A DNA stretch of 64,000 bases from CAYFPX01 sp964519895 (GCA_964519895.1 CAZFLE010000027.1:5224-69223), one strand, 5' to 3'; shown: positions 1-9,326, numbered from the stretch's first letter. Made by a program: numbers and translations. Notes: a model not told the origin generated them from the sequence alone.

Positions 1-400
1 CCTCGCCCAGCTCGAAGCGGAGCCGGGACGACACGTTCCGGGGCTGGCCCAGCGCGCCCTGGATCACCTTCTGGACCTCGGGGATCGCCAGCTCGATGTC
101 GTGGTTGCCCACCCGGACCACCACCTGGCCGCCGGCGGCCAGGATCTTGCCGACCGAGCGCAGCACCGCGGCCGTCTCGCGGTTTCGGCAGATCGCGCGG
201 GTCTGCTCCTCGGCCCGGGAGACCTTGAGCCGCAGAGGGTCCTCGTTCATCAGGTAGTCAAAGGTGTCCCCGTTGAAGATCACCGTGGTGTCGCGGCTGG
301 CCCAGGTGTCCAGCAGCTCCGGCAGCTCGGCGCCGCCTGCATAGATGTCGTAGCCCCGGCCATTGCCCAGGTGGACGTCGCTCAGGATCAAGGTGCGCAT
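1..400 (-). CDS. Metallophosphoesterase (partial, 3' end outside window)
   Basis: Visible: 133 codons from an ATG at 400, running off the left edge, so the C-terminus is missing. Three signatures of the calcineurin-like metallophosphoesterase fold occur in order: D-x-H (SDVHLG, D8/H10), GD-x2-D (NGDTFDY, residues 44-48) and GNHD (residues 98-101). These residues bind the two catalytic metals. The start is supported by a GGAGG box just upstream on the minus strand. The family hydrolyses phosphoesters (UDP-diacylglucosamine pyrophosphatase, LpxH-like and cyclic-nucleotide enzymes share the core); the substrate cannot be told from the visible half. It is divergent from the HDOD gene at 532. Confidence 0.85.
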   Translation of the reverse strand, partial: MRTLILSDVHLGNGRGYDIYAGGAELPELLDTWASRDTTVIFNGDTFDYLMNEDPLRLKVSRAEEQTRAICRNRETAAVLRSVGKILAAGGQVVVRVGNHDIELAIPEVQKVIQGALGQPRNVSSRLRFELGE

Positions 401-531
401 GGTCTGCCTCCGCGCCGGGGTGAGGGGCGCAGAGTCTACCCCCTGGCAGGTTGGCCCAGGGGGCCGGATCCCCTCAAGACACGACCCAGCACGACCGATG
501 TGGCAGCTGAGTCGCGTCCGTCGGAGGACCC

Positions 532-1839
532 ATGAGCGAGGCGTTGGCCGCAGGCCAGGTGACTGTCGAGACCGTGCTCGAAGATGAGGGCTGTTCCTTT
601 GATCTGGTCCAGGCCGCCACGAGCCTGGCCGAGGCCGACGACGAGCTGGCAGACCTGGTGGTGCGGATCGCAGCGAGCCCCATGATGGGAGGCCGGCTGG
701 TGCCCGCCGACGTGGGCGAAGCCGCGGGTGCGATGGGTGCCACGATGTTCCGCGATGTCGTGCTGTGGCACCGCCTGATCCAGGCCCTCGAGGACGCTTC
801 TCCCATGATGGTGGAGCGGGCCGTGGCCACGGCGGGCATCGCCGTGCACGACCTGGGGCCCCGCAAGGACAGCGCCGAGATCGCCGACGCGATCACCCGG
901 GGCCTGGCGGCGACTCTGGGGTCCGCACGCCTGTTGTCCCGCCTGGAGAACTCCGCGTTCTCGGAGCTGCTCTCGCAGCTGACCGGCGACCGCCTGGCCC
1001 AGGCCGAGCGCTTCTTCTTCGGATCGTCGGGCGCCGACGAGCTCGATGCGCTGGCGCAGCGCTGGAACCTGCCGGGCGCGATGGCCGACAAGTTGGCGCC
1101 CCAGCATGGGAGCAAGGCCGCGAGTGATCAGGCCGCGTGGGCCGTCCGCGTGGCCCAGCTCGACGAGAACGACGACGCCTGGCCGACCCTCGAGAAGGTC
1201 GGTGCCCTGTTCGGCTACGAGGACCTGTCGCTGGAACCGAGCAACCCCTCTCTCGATGCCGGGGGACTGGCGGTGCTCTCCAGCCTGTTGGGCGCGTCAC
1301 AGGGCGTGCCCTCTGCCGAGTCGGACGAGCGGGTCCGCTCCGCCATGGACCTGGCCGCGGATCCGCGCTTCATCTGGAGCTTCGCCGAGAGCGCGGTGCA
1401 CGCTGCCACGCGGTTCCGGACCCCCCTGTCGGTCATCGCGATCGCCTGTGGCGGCGATGTGTCGGACGAGGACACGGTGAGCGCCCAGATCGCCACCTTC
1501 CAGTCGATTCGAGACCTGGTGCGCACCAGCGACGCCATCGGCCTGCTGAACGCCACCCACTTCCTGATCGTGCTGCCTGGCACCCGCCCCCAGGGCGCTC
1601 GCACGCTGGCGGAGCGCATGGCACACCGGCTCCAGACCGCCGCCGAGTCGCGCAGTGAGGTCTACGCCTGTAGCCCCCACCACGTGTACAGCACAGCCCT
1701 CAACCAGGAGAGCACCCAGCGCCCGACGGCCGAGCAGCTGGTCCAGACCGCCCTGGACGGACTCGCCGAGCTCAAGCGGGCTCGCGGCGGCAAGCTCTGT
1801 GGCTACAACGACCGGGACTTGAGCATCTTCAGGCCTTGA
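532..1839 (+). CDS. HDOD-like / degenerate GGDEF signalling protein
   Basis: 435 aa. The N-terminal half (about 1-200) is helical and resembles an HDOD output domain (segments such as MFRDVVLWHRL and WNLPGAMADKL). The C-terminal part (about 265-430) has the outline of a GGDEF/nucleotidyl-cyclase fold, but the active-site loop reads LNATHFLIVLP where GGDEF would sit, so diguanylate cyclase activity is not expected. The start has a clear GGAGG box 4 nt before the ATG. Inference: a regulatory scaffold, possibly linked to the chemosensory and PilZ genes that follow on the other strand. Confidence is good for a signalling protein, moderate for the domain names. Confidence 0.55.
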   Translation: MSEALAAGQVTVETVLEDEGCSFDLVQAATSLAEADDELADLVVRIAASPMMGGRLVPADVGEAAGAMGATMFRDVVLWHRLIQALEDASPMMVERAVATAGIAVHDLGPRKDSAEIADAITRGLAATLGSARLLSRLENSAFSELLSQLTGDRLAQAERFFFGSSGADELDALAQRWNLPGAMADKLAPQHGSKAASDQAAWAVRVAQLDENDDAWPTLEKVGALFGYEDLSLEPSNPSLDAGGLAVLSSLLGASQGVPSAESDERVRSAMDLAADPRFIWSFAESAVHAATRFRTPLSVIAIACGGDVSDEDTVSAQIATFQSIRDLVRTSDAIGLLNATHFLIVLPGTRPQGARTLAERMAHRLQTAAESRSEVYACSPHHVYSTALNQESTQRPTAEQLVQTALDGLAELKRARGGKLCGYNDRDLSIFRP

Positions 1840-1930
1840 TCGCCTGATTGGCGCGCTATCACCGGCCCCAGACAGCCCTATAGGCGACAATCCAACCCAG
1901 AGTCATGCCCCAGGCCCAGAACCCCTAAAT

Positions 1931-1985
1931 ATAGGAATCCATGCCAGATTGGCTAATGCTTAACAAAAGGTTCCTGACCCCGGTT
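1931..1985 (+). repeat. Dispersed 55-bp repeat, copy 1
   Basis: A near-identical inverted copy lies at 20931-20985. The core from GCTAATGCTT through AAAAGGTTCCTGACCCC is identical in both; about 47 of 55 positions match overall. It sits between the convergent ends of the HDOD gene and the PilZ gene. The motif GGTTCCTGACCCC recalls short intergenic repeats often seen near mobile elements, but no transposase is present. The rest of 1840-2072 holds no gene. Confidence 0.75.
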
Positions 1986-2072
1986 CTCCCCCCTCTCCCC
2001 CCCGGTTCCCCCCGACACCGAATTCCCCCGGTTCCCGACCCACTTGAGACCGGCCTGGCGAGAGACCCGAGC

Positions 2073-2966
2073 CTAGGAGCTGCGCTGCTTCTCCAGCTCG
2101 GCCATGACCTTGTCGGGATCGGCGGCCTTGCGCATGACCAGGTCCGCGAGCACGGCGTCGGCCTCGTCGGAGATCACGGTGAAGCGCACGGCGAGACCCG
2201 TGGCGTCGAGGCGCACGACCTGGGCGCCCAGCTTGACCTTGCGGTCCCCACCGGGCATCGGCGCGAACAGCAACAGGGTGCAGCGAGCGCCCATGTCCAG
2301 GACCTGGTCGCAGGTGATGTAGGCGCCTCGGATGCTCAGGTCCCGCGCCATGCCCATCACCATCTCGCCATCGGCGCTGGCCAGCACCACTTCGGCGGCG
2401 ATGGTGGCGCGGGTGTGGGCCCGCTGGTTCGGCTGGGTACCCTTGCCCTGTGCGGCCGCGCCCTGGCCCACGTGGGCGATGAACAGGGTGCCACCGCCGT
2501 AGTCCTCGATGTCCACGTCGAGCTGCATCCAGGAGCCAAGCCCGCCGAGGGCGCGGCGGACCGGCTTCGGCAGGCCCTGGTCGACCTGGTACACGGCCTG
2601 GAGCCGGATGTGGGGACTGTAGGGGCTGTTGAAGAACCGGGCCGAGATGTTCATGACCTCGTAGTGGTTCTCCTCCATGGTCTGAGACAGCTTCGCCATG
2701 GCCCTGGCCTCGTCCACCAGCTCCGCCGAAAGCATCGACAGGGCGGCCCCACAGGCCGCGGCGAGCGCCAGGGAGCACAGGCACACGGCCATGATCTGGT
2801 CCCTGTCATCCACGTAGACGGCCACCTGGTGTGTGCGCGTCACAGAGCTCGGAGCACCGGGCCTCGTCCGGGCGGTGACCGTGCGGCCGAGCAGGAGCCG
2901 GAACATGTTCCCGACCTCGTAGGGCCCTGGGAGGTCGTTCAGGGGGCTGGCGACGGCAGCGCTCAT
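2073..2966 (-). CDS. PilZ-domain protein with CheX/CheC-like N-terminus
   Basis: 297 aa, last gene of the chemosensory operon. The C-terminal region (about 180-285) is a PilZ domain: QRAHTRATIAAEV followed by DLSIRGAYI, the RxxxR and D/NxSxxG motifs that bind cyclic di-GMP. The N-terminal region contains YEVMN, an E-x2-N arrangement like that of the CheC/CheX/FliY phosphatases, so it may bind or dephosphorylate CheY; this is inference from a short motif. The ATG overlaps the cheY stop (ATGA), indicating translational coupling. Such a protein could link cyclic di-GMP to the output of the pathway. Confidence 0.7.
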   Translation of the reverse strand: MSAAVASPLNDLPGPYEVGNMFRLLLGRTVTARTRPGAPSSVTRTHQVAVYVDDRDQIMAVCLCSLALAAACGAALSMLSAELVDEARAMAKLSQTMEENHYEVMNISARFFNSPYSPHIRLQAVYQVDQGLPKPVRRALGGLGSWMQLDVDIEDYGGGTLFIAHVGQGAAAQGKGTQPNQRAHTRATIAAEVVLASADGEMVMGMARDLSIRGAYITCDQVLDMGARCTLLLFAPMPGGDRKVKLGAQVVRLDATGLAVRFTVISDEADAVLADLVMRKAADPDKVMAELEKQRSS

Positions 2967-3325
2967 CGAATGAACGGCGCCAGCGCCGCCTGCAGGACAT
3001 CGGCGGTGAAGGGCTTGGCGATGAAGAAGCTGGCCCCCGCCCTTCGAGCGAGCTTGCGCATCTGCGGCGTGCACTCCGAAGTCACGAAGCCCAAGGGGAT
3101 GGGAGACCCGGCCCGGGTCATGTTCTCCAGCAGCTCCAGGCCGTTCATCACCGGCATGTTCCAGTCCGCCAGGACCAGGTCGGGGCTGCGCTGCTCGACG
3201 ACGTCCAGGGCCTCGCGACCGTTGCCGGCCTCGACCACGTCGTGGCTGCCGTAGCCCGCCTGGCGCAGGGCCCTGCGGATGATCATCCGCATGGCGCGAC
3301 TGTCGTCCACGATCAAGATGCGCAT
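2963..3325 (-). CDS. cheY: CheY-like single-domain response regulator
   Basis: 120 aa, one receiver domain. The acidic pair (IVDDSR), phosphorylation site (LVLADWNMP), Thr/Ser (FVTSE) and Lys (FFIAKPF) are all present, so it should be phosphorylated by the CheA encoded upstream. I chose the ATG at 3325, which begins MRILIVDDS; a longer reading into the hairpin upstream has no family support. It overlaps the following PilZ gene by 4 nt. It is separated from the MCP gene by a large inverted repeat (3336-3501), which may set its expression apart from the upstream genes. Confidence 0.93.
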   Translation of the reverse strand: MRILIVDDSRAMRMIIRRALRQAGYGSHDVVEAGNGREALDVVEQRSPDLVLADWNMPVMNGLELLENMTRAGSPIPLGFVTSECTPQMRKLARRAGASFFIAKPFTADVLQAALAPFIR

Positions 3326-3335
3326 GTTTCGGTCC

Positions 3336-3501
3336 CCTAGTCCCCTGTCGCAGAAGTTCGCGAGGCACTCGCGAAGCAATCGTCGCGCCTGGTGGATTCC
3401 AGACGCGGCCGGTGTGGCCGAGTCACATCAACGCGGCTGGGAGCCGCCAGGCGCGACGAGGGCGAGCGAGTGTCCGTGAACTTCTGCGACATGGGACTAG
3501 G
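3336..3501. repeat. Long imperfect inverted repeat (166 bp) between mcp and cheY
   Basis: The outer arms 3336-3372 and 3466-3501 are almost perfectly complementary (for example TGTCGCAGAAGTTC against GAACTTCTGCGACA). An inner arm TCGTCGCGCCTGG (3380-3392) pairs with CCAGGCGCGACGA (3447-3459), and a small CGGCC/GGCCG hairpin closes the centre. The distal arm overlaps the mcp stop codon. In the minus-strand transcript this would fold into a very stable stem. It could be a processing or attenuation element, or an insertion of a MITE-like sequence. Confidence 0.85.
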
Positions 3502-4909
3502 CGAACATCGACTGGAGATCCCTGGCCAGGTTCTCCACATTGTTGGCCGCCTCGAGCGAGTGGCTGACCCCACTGGTCGTGGTCTCGGCGGTCCGGGCCA
3601 CGCTGGTGATGTTCACCGCGATGTCCGAGCTGCCCTGGGCCGCGTCGGCCATGCGCCGCTGAATCTCGCTGGTGCTGACCGTCTGCTGCTCCACCGCGGT
3701 GGCGACCATCGACTGGATCTCGCTGATCCGATTGATGATGTCTCCGATCTCCTCGATCGCCTCGATGGCGGCGTTGGTGTCGGTCTGGATCGTGCCGATG
3801 CGCTCGGCGATCTCCTCGGTGGCCTTGGCGGTCTCCTTGGCCAGGTCCTTGACCTCCTTGGCGACCACGGCGAAGCCACGGCCGGCCTCGCCAGCGCTGG
3901 CGGCCTCGATCGTGGCGTTGAGCGCCAACAGGTTGGTCTGCCGGGCGATCGACGTGATGGCCTTGACCACGGCGCCGATCTCCTCGCTGCTGTCGGCGAG
4001 CTTGCCCATGATCTGGTTGGTGTTGTCGGCCATGGACACCGCGCTGTTGGCGACCCGGCTCACCTCGTGGACCGAGTGCGCGATCTCCTGGACCGAAGAG
4101 TTCATCTCCTCGGCCGCCAGAGCCACGCTCTGGACGTGTCGACTGACCTCCTCGGCGGCGGCACTGGCAGCGTTGGCCTGGGTGAAGGTCTCGTCTGCGT
4201 TGTTGCCGATCGACGCCCCCACGTGGGCCAGGTCCTGGGCCGACGCAGCGATCTGCCGGGAGTTCTTGCCGATGGCACCCAGGATCTGGCGGCTCAGCAC
4301 GCCGGTCAGCAGCGTGTTGAACACGATGACCACGATGCAGGACCCCAGCACGATGACCATCGTGGTGCTCGTGGTCTGGCCCATCGTGGCCAGCTGGGTG
4401 TTCAGGGCGTTGAAGGCCCGGGCGTGCACCTGCTGCAGCTCGGGCAGGGCCACGGACAGGACCCGGGAGGCCTCGGCGACCGCGCCGCCCGCCTCCATGG
4501 ACTTGCCCTGAAGCACGAGCTCGAAGCCGGCCTCGACGTGCTTGTTAGCCTCTGCGAAGCGCTTCTTGGCCTGGGCGACCGCGGCCTGGGTCTGGGTGTC
4601 GGCCGTCGCCTGGCCCAGGGAATCGAGCTCTGCCCGCATCTCCTCGTAGCGCTCGGTGTAGCTGGGCACGCGCTGGAGATCGCCGAACAGGACCACGTCC
4701 TGGGCGGGCTCGAGCAGCTTGTCCGCCAGATCGACCATACGGCTGGCCTCGATGTAGGCGTCGGTGACCTCGGCCACCACGTCACCCTGGTCGCGCACCT
4801 GGGTGAGCTGGACCCACGACACCAGACCGAGCACGGCGAACATCGTGCTGACCACAGCCGACAGGGCCATGACCCTGCGGCGGTAGGAGAGTCGGGTTGC
4901 GTTCTTCAT
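3497..4909 (-). CDS. Methyl-accepting chemotaxis protein
   Basis: 470 aa. A transmembrane helix near the N-terminus (about 14-34), a periplasmic helical sensor of about 160 residues with no recognisable ligand domain (4HB-like), a second transmembrane helix (about 185-210) and a long coiled-coil signalling domain. The hairpin tip is diagnostic: around SIARQTNLLALNATIEAA then AGEAGRGFAVVAKEV. No HAMP is obvious after the second helix. It is expected to form arrays with CheA and CheW and to be methylated by the CheB-CheR fusion encoded just upstream. The start ATG at 4909 gives a normal signal anchor. Confidence 0.93.
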   Translation of the reverse strand: MKNATRLSYRRRVMALSAVVSTMFAVLGLVSWVQLTQVRDQGDVVAEVTDAYIEASRMVDLADKLLEPAQDVVLFGDLQRVPSYTERYEEMRAELDSLGQATADTQTQAAVAQAKKRFAEANKHVEAGFELVLQGKSMEAGGAVAEASRVLSVALPELQQVHARAFNALNTQLATMGQTTSTTMVIVLGSCIVVIVFNTLLTGVLSRQILGAIGKNSRQIAASAQDLAHVGASIGNNADETFTQANAASAAAEEVSRHVQSVALAAEEMNSSVQEIAHSVHEVSRVANSAVSMADNTNQIMGKLADSSEEIGAVVKAITSIARQTNLLALNATIEAASAGEAGRGFAVVAKEVKDLAKETAKATEEIAERIGTIQTDTNAAIEAIEEIGDIINRISEIQSMVATAVEQQTVSTSEIQRRMADAAQGSSDIAVNITSVARTAETTTSGVSHSLEAANNVENLARDLQSMFA

Positions 4910-4994
4910 GGGGTCCTGGCCGGGGCTGGTCCGTGGATCTGTTCGGCCCAACGGCCGCGCTCTTGAGCCGGAACGGACCGCGCCCCCGACTGGA

Positions 4995-6572
4995 TCAGGC
5001 TGCGACCCGGCGCATTCGGAAGCAGGTCGTGCGATCCACTCGGACCGCTTCGAACGCCGGATCGACCGCCAGTGTGCTCTCGGTGGCCCCCAGGACCAGG
5101 ACGCCGTCGGGCCGCAGGACCTCGCGCACCCGCCCCAGGATGGCCCTGCGGGTGTCCAGGTCGAAGTACAGCAGGACATTGCGCAGCAGCAAGACGTCGA
5201 CCTGGGGCACTCCGCGCCAGGGCTGGGTCAGGTTGAGCTGGCGAAACTCGACCAGGCGGCGCACATCGGGTGCGACCTCCCAGCTGCCGGACTGCCCCCA
5301 CAGGTAGCGCTTGCGCAGCTCATCCGAGAGCCCACGGGCCGCTTCGCTGTCGTTGTAGCGGCCCTGGCGAGCCCGCTGAAGGGAGGACTCGGAGATGTCG
5401 GTCGCCAGGATGCGCACACGCCACGACCCCAGCTCCGGAAAGTGACGCCTGACCATCATGGCCAGGCTGTACGGCTCCTGGCCCCTGGAGCACGCCGCCG
5501 ACCAGAACTGGAGCGACCGACTGGACCGTCGGGCCTCGATGAGCTTCGGCAGGACCTGTTGCCGGAGGGCTTCGAAGGGGTGGCGGTCCCGGAAGAAGTA
5601 GGTCTCGGTGTTGAGCACGGCCTCGACGACCTGGCGCTGAATCTCGGCATCCGGCCGTGTGCGCAGGCGCTCGATCAGGGCACCGGGTTCCGGGAAGGAC
5701 ATGCGGCTGGCCAGCTGGGTGAGCCGCATCACCGCCAGCGGCATGCTCTCAGGCACCAGCTGCACCCCGGAGCGCCACTCGACCAGGTCCCGGACAAAGG
5801 CAAAGGCGTCCTGGTCCATGGCCTCGGTGGCGGCGCGTCTGCGCTGAGACGCGGGGCCCACACACGCCTGGGCGACCGCCCTGGACCCTGGGGCGGCGGG
5901 AGCGACCGGGGCGGACCTGGGCGCGGCCACCCGGCCCAGGCGCGGGCTCGGCGAACGCTGGGGCCGCAAAGGGAACGCACGCCCGATCGAGATGCGCCGC
6001 TCCAACTCGGCCGGCAGCTGCCGCAACGTCACGACCGCGTCGGCGTGGCCCGCGGCCTGGACCTGTCCCGGCATGCCCCAGACCACGGCGCTGGCCTCGT
6101 CTTGGATCAGCACCTGGCCGCCCGCCTGGCGGATGAGCCGGGCACCCTCGACCCCGTCGTTGCCCATCCCGGTCAAGATCACCCCGAGCACGCTGTGGCC
6201 GACCATCCGAGCCGCCGAACGAAACAACACGTCGACCGAAGGCCGACAGGAATTCACCGGCGCCCCCTGGTGCAGGTGGAACTGGGGCCCTTCGGACCCG
6301 GCCACCAGGGTCATGTGCCAATTTCCGGGCGCGATCCAGGCCTGGCCGGGCACCAACGGCGTGCCCGAGCGAGCCTCTGAGACCGGAAAGGCGCACCGGC
6401 TGTCCAGGGAACGCGCCATGCGCTCGGTGAAGCCGGCGGGCATGTGCTGGACGATCAGGATGGGCACCGGCAGCTCGGCCGGGAGCTGCGGAAGGATCTC
6501 GACCAGGGCCGACGGGCCACCGGTCGACGCTCCGATGACCAGCAGATCGATCTTGGACGGAGCCCGCCTCAA
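4995..6572 (-). CDS. CheB methylesterase-CheR methyltransferase fusion lacking a receiver domain
   Basis: 525 aa from a TTG that overlaps the cheW stop (TTGA). Residues about 8-190 are the CheB esterase/deamidase domain with its triad: Ser16 in GASTGGPS, His in VQHMPAGF, and Asp in TGMGNDG. A Pro/Ala-rich linker (about 190-250) leads to CheR (about 250-520) with TYFFRD and the SAM-binding segment CSRGQEPYSLAMM. The N-terminal receiver found in most CheB proteins is missing, so esterase activity is not controlled by phosphorylation in the usual way. Both opposing adaptation enzymes are in one chain. There is no PAS/kinase tail as in larger CheB-CheR fusions. Confidence 0.88.
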   Translation of the reverse strand: MRRAPSKIDLLVIGASTGGPSALVEILPQLPAELPVPILIVQHMPAGFTERMARSLDSRCAFPVSEARSGTPLVPGQAWIAPGNWHMTLVAGSEGPQFHLHQGAPVNSCRPSVDVLFRSAARMVGHSVLGVILTGMGNDGVEGARLIRQAGGQVLIQDEASAVVWGMPGQVQAAGHADAVVTLRQLPAELERRISIGRAFPLRPQRSPSPRLGRVAAPRSAPVAPAAPGSRAVAQACVGPASQRRRAATEAMDQDAFAFVRDLVEWRSGVQLVPESMPLAVMRLTQLASRMSFPEPGALIERLRTRPDAEIQRQVVEAVLNTETYFFRDRHPFEALRQQVLPKLIEARRSSRSLQFWSAACSRGQEPYSLAMMVRRHFPELGSWRVRILATDISESSLQRARQGRYNDSEAARGLSDELRKRYLWGQSGSWEVAPDVRRLVEFRQLNLTQPWRGVPQVDVLLLRNVLLYFDLDTRRAILGRVREVLRPDGVLVLGATESTLAVDPAFEAVRVDRTTCFRMRRVAA

Positions 6573-7003
6573 GAGCAGAGCGCCAGCAGCTCTGCGCTGT
6601 CGAGCAGCAGGACCAGGCCACCCGGGGTCTTGAAGGCCCCGGCGATCAACACGCCGTCTCGCTGGACCGGAAGCGCCGCGATCGGCTCCCAGGCATCGGG
6701 GTCCGGCTCCTCCACGTTGCCCACCTGGTCCACCAGGAGCCCCACCACCCCGGACTCGGTCGCGATCACGACGCTCATGGGCCGGGCGTCCGGCGGACGC
6801 GGGGGCAGCCCCAGAGCCACGCGCAGGTCGACGGCCATCACGATCTCGCCGCGAAGGTTCATCAGACCCTCCACGAGGTCCGGCGCCAGGGGCACCCGCC
6901 GCACGGGCTTCCAAGGCAGCACGGAGCGGACCCCAGCCACGTCCAGGGCAAAGACCCGATCGTGCAGGGTGAAGGTACAAACCTGGCGCGGTGGTGTGTT
7001 CAC
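6569..7003 (-). CDS. cheW: CheW coupling protein
   Basis: 144 aa, a single CheW (SH3-like) domain: FTLHDRVFALDVAGV, LMNLRGEIVMAVDLR and VGLLVDQVGNV follow the family pattern. It bridges receptors and CheA. It starts with GTG inside the cheA stop (GTGA) and ends inside the cheB-cheR start (TTGA), so the three genes are translationally coupled. Length is near the usual 150-170 aa. Confidence 0.92.
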   Translation of the reverse strand: MNTPPRQVCTFTLHDRVFALDVAGVRSVLPWKPVRRVPLAPDLVEGLMNLRGEIVMAVDLRVALGLPPRPPDARPMSVVIATESGVVGLLVDQVGNVEEPDPDAWEPIAALPVQRDGVLIAGAFKTPGGLVLLLDSAELLALCS

Positions 7004-9326
7004 GCGCTCACCGGATCTGCCTTGAAGACGGGGCCCCGCAGCAACAGGGCCAGGTCCACCAGGTCGGTCACCCGCCCATCGAGCACGGTCGAACCTCGGA
7101 GACCCGCGCCGCCGCCCTCTCGCTTCAGGTCCACGGCCTGGTGCGTGATGTCCAGGATCTCATCCACCACCAGGCCGACCCGGTGGGGACCGCAGCGGGC
7201 GATCACGACCTGGAGCGCCCCCGCCCAGTCCCCCCCGCCGTCCAGCCCCAGCAGCTCGGCCAGCGAGAACATCGGCAAGAGATCCCGCTCGAACTGGACC
7301 ACGTGCTGACTGCCCCCCCACTCGAGTTGCTCCGCCGGAATGACCTCCAGACGCTGAATCTGCGCGACCGGGATCGCGATCCGGCGACCGCCGACCTCGG
7401 TGAGCAGGAGCGCCTCCTCGGCGACCTCGGCCGCGGGCTCTGCGGCCGCCATGGCCAGACCGATCGCGTCAGAGGTCGCCACGATGTCAGCCGCTCGCGC
7501 CAGCCCCATCACGTCCAGGATCAGGGCGATGCTGCCGTCGCCCAGCGTGGTCGCGCCGGTGTAGAGGCCCAGGTTTCGAAGCAGCGGGTCCAAGGACTTG
7601 ACGACGATCTCCTGGGTGTCCTCGATCGCGTCGGCGACCAGGCCGTAGCGGCGGCCGCGGGCCTCGACCACGATGATGAACAGGTCCCCCTGTTCTTCTT
7701 CGTCCTGGTCGTCGCTACAGTCCAGCTGCAGGACCTCGTCCAGGCACACGATGGGCAGCAGGCCCCCCTCGAAGCGCATGACCTGGACCCCGTGGAAGTC
7801 CTCCAGTTGCTCCTGGGCTTCGCTGCGGCGGACCACCAGCAGCTTCTTGAGCGCGTCCTGGGGCAGCGCGAAGCGCTCGCCGTCGCAGGTGATGACCAGG
7901 GCCGAGATGATCGCCAGCGTCAGCGGAATGCGGATCCGGAAGGTGGTGCCTTCCCCAGACTCGCTGTGCACATCCACCGAGCCGCCNNNNNNNNNNNNNN
8001 NNNNNNNNNNNNNNNNNNNNNNNNNNNNNNNNNNNNNNNNNNNNNNNNNNNNNNNNNNNNNNNNNNNNNNNNNNNNNNNNNNNNNNGGATCCGGAAGGTG
8101 GTGCCTTCCCCAGACTCGCTGTGCACATCCACCGAGCCGCCAATGTGCTCGACGTGGGTGCGCACCACGTCCATGCCCACCCCTCGGCCTGCGAGCTCCG
8201 TGACCTGGTCGGCTGTGCTGAACCCCGGGGAGAAGATCAGGTACCAGACCTGTTCATCGCTCGCGGTCCTGGCCTTGTCCTCGGTCCAGATCCCGCGCTC
8301 GACCGCCCTTCGACGGATGCTGTCGACGGGCAGCCCACCGCCGTCGTCGCGCAGCTCGATGACCACCTGGCCCGACTCGTGGTGGGCACTCAGGGCGATC
8401 GTGCCCTCGGCGGGCTTGCCCCAACGCATCCGCTCCTCGGGGAGCTCCAGGCCGTGCACCACCGCGTTGCGGACCATGTGGGACAGCGGGTCCGTGATGG
8501 CCTCGATCAGGGTCCGGTCCAGCTCGGTGTCACCGCCCTCCAGGTGCACCCGCACCTGCTTGCCCGTGGTCCTGGCCGCCGTGCGGACCATGCGCGGCAG
8601 GCGATCCCATAGGGTTCCAACCGGCTGCATACGGGTGCTCATCACCGCGTCCTGCAGCTCGGTCGTGATCCGGTCCAGGCGGCCGACGCCATCGAGCATG
8701 GTGTCGTTGCCCAGCCTGAGGCTCACCTGACGCAGCCGGTTGCGGGCAAGCACCAGCTCGCCGACCAGGTTCATCACCGAAGTCAGGACCTCGACGTCCA
8801 CCCGGACCCGGGTGGCGATCGTGCGTTCGCTGGCTGGCTCGCCGGCCTCCGGACTCACGTCCTCCGGACTCAAGGGTTCCGGGGCCTGGGCGTCTGGCGG
8901 CCCCTCGGCCTGGGGCACCGGGGCCCAGGTCTCATCGCCACTGGGCACTCGCAGATCCTTCAGGCGATGGATCAATCCCCCAAGGTCCTGGCCCGCGTCG
9001 ACGCCGCTCTCGGCGATCGTTTGCAGGCGCGCCCTGAGACCATCGACCAGGGCCAGCAGGGCATCCACCACCTCGACATCGGCCACCCGGCGCTGGTCCC
9101 TCAGGTCCGAGAGCAAGCTCTCGCCCGCGTGGGCGAGCGCACCCAGGTGCAGGTACTCCAGGTGGTTGGCCACGCCCTTGATCGAGTGAACGGAGCGGAA
9201 GATGGCGTCCACCGACGACGCCCCCGCGCTGGGGTCCTCCAGATCCAGGATCCGGGCCTCGAGCTGGGCGATCGACTCCAGGCTCTCCTGGAGGAACTCC
9301 TTGACGATGGCGTCGTGCTGGACCAT
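7000..9326 (-). CDS. cheA: CheA histidine kinase with two CheW-like domains (interrupted by an assembly gap)
   Basis: Read as one gene once the 100-N gap and one copy of the flanking 55-bp overlap are removed: 9326-8087 joined to 7931-7000 gives 723 aa in frame. Domains: HPt with phospho-His47 (SVHSIKG); dimerisation about 165-230; HATPase with N box HMVRNAVVHG (about 283), DDGGG and GRGVGMD; then two successive CheW-like domains (about 415-560 and 590-715). There is no obvious P2 domain, only a Pro/Glu-rich linker (about 130-165). It phosphorylates CheY. It begins 60 bp after the beta-barrel gene, so that gene may share its transcript. Confidence 0.92.
7932..7986. repeat. 55-bp duplicated contig end (left of gap)
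   Basis: Identical to 8087-8141 on the other side of the N run. The duplication is an assembly artefact: joining the two contigs through one copy restores cheA exactly in frame. Confidence 0.95.
7987..8086. other. Scaffold gap of 100 Ns
   Basis: Exactly 100 Ns, the conventional placeholder for a gap of unknown size. The flanks carry the same 55 bp, which points to an unmerged de Bruijn graph overlap (k of 55) and a true gap of minus 55 bp rather than missing sequence. Confidence 0.97.
8087..8141. repeat. 55-bp duplicated contig end (right of gap)
   Basis: Same sequence as 7932-7986; encodes the CheA segment that ends at HSESGEGTTFRI. One copy is redundant. Confidence 0.95.

Noticed and set aside
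3326..3379. Upstream extension of cheY to 3379
   Set aside because: The extra 18 residues come from the inverted repeat and precede the start of the receiver fold; MRILIVDDS is the natural N-terminus.
7932..8141. A real 55-bp biological duplication in cheA
   Set aside because: Separated by exactly 100 Ns and identical at both contig ends; merging gives a normal CheA.
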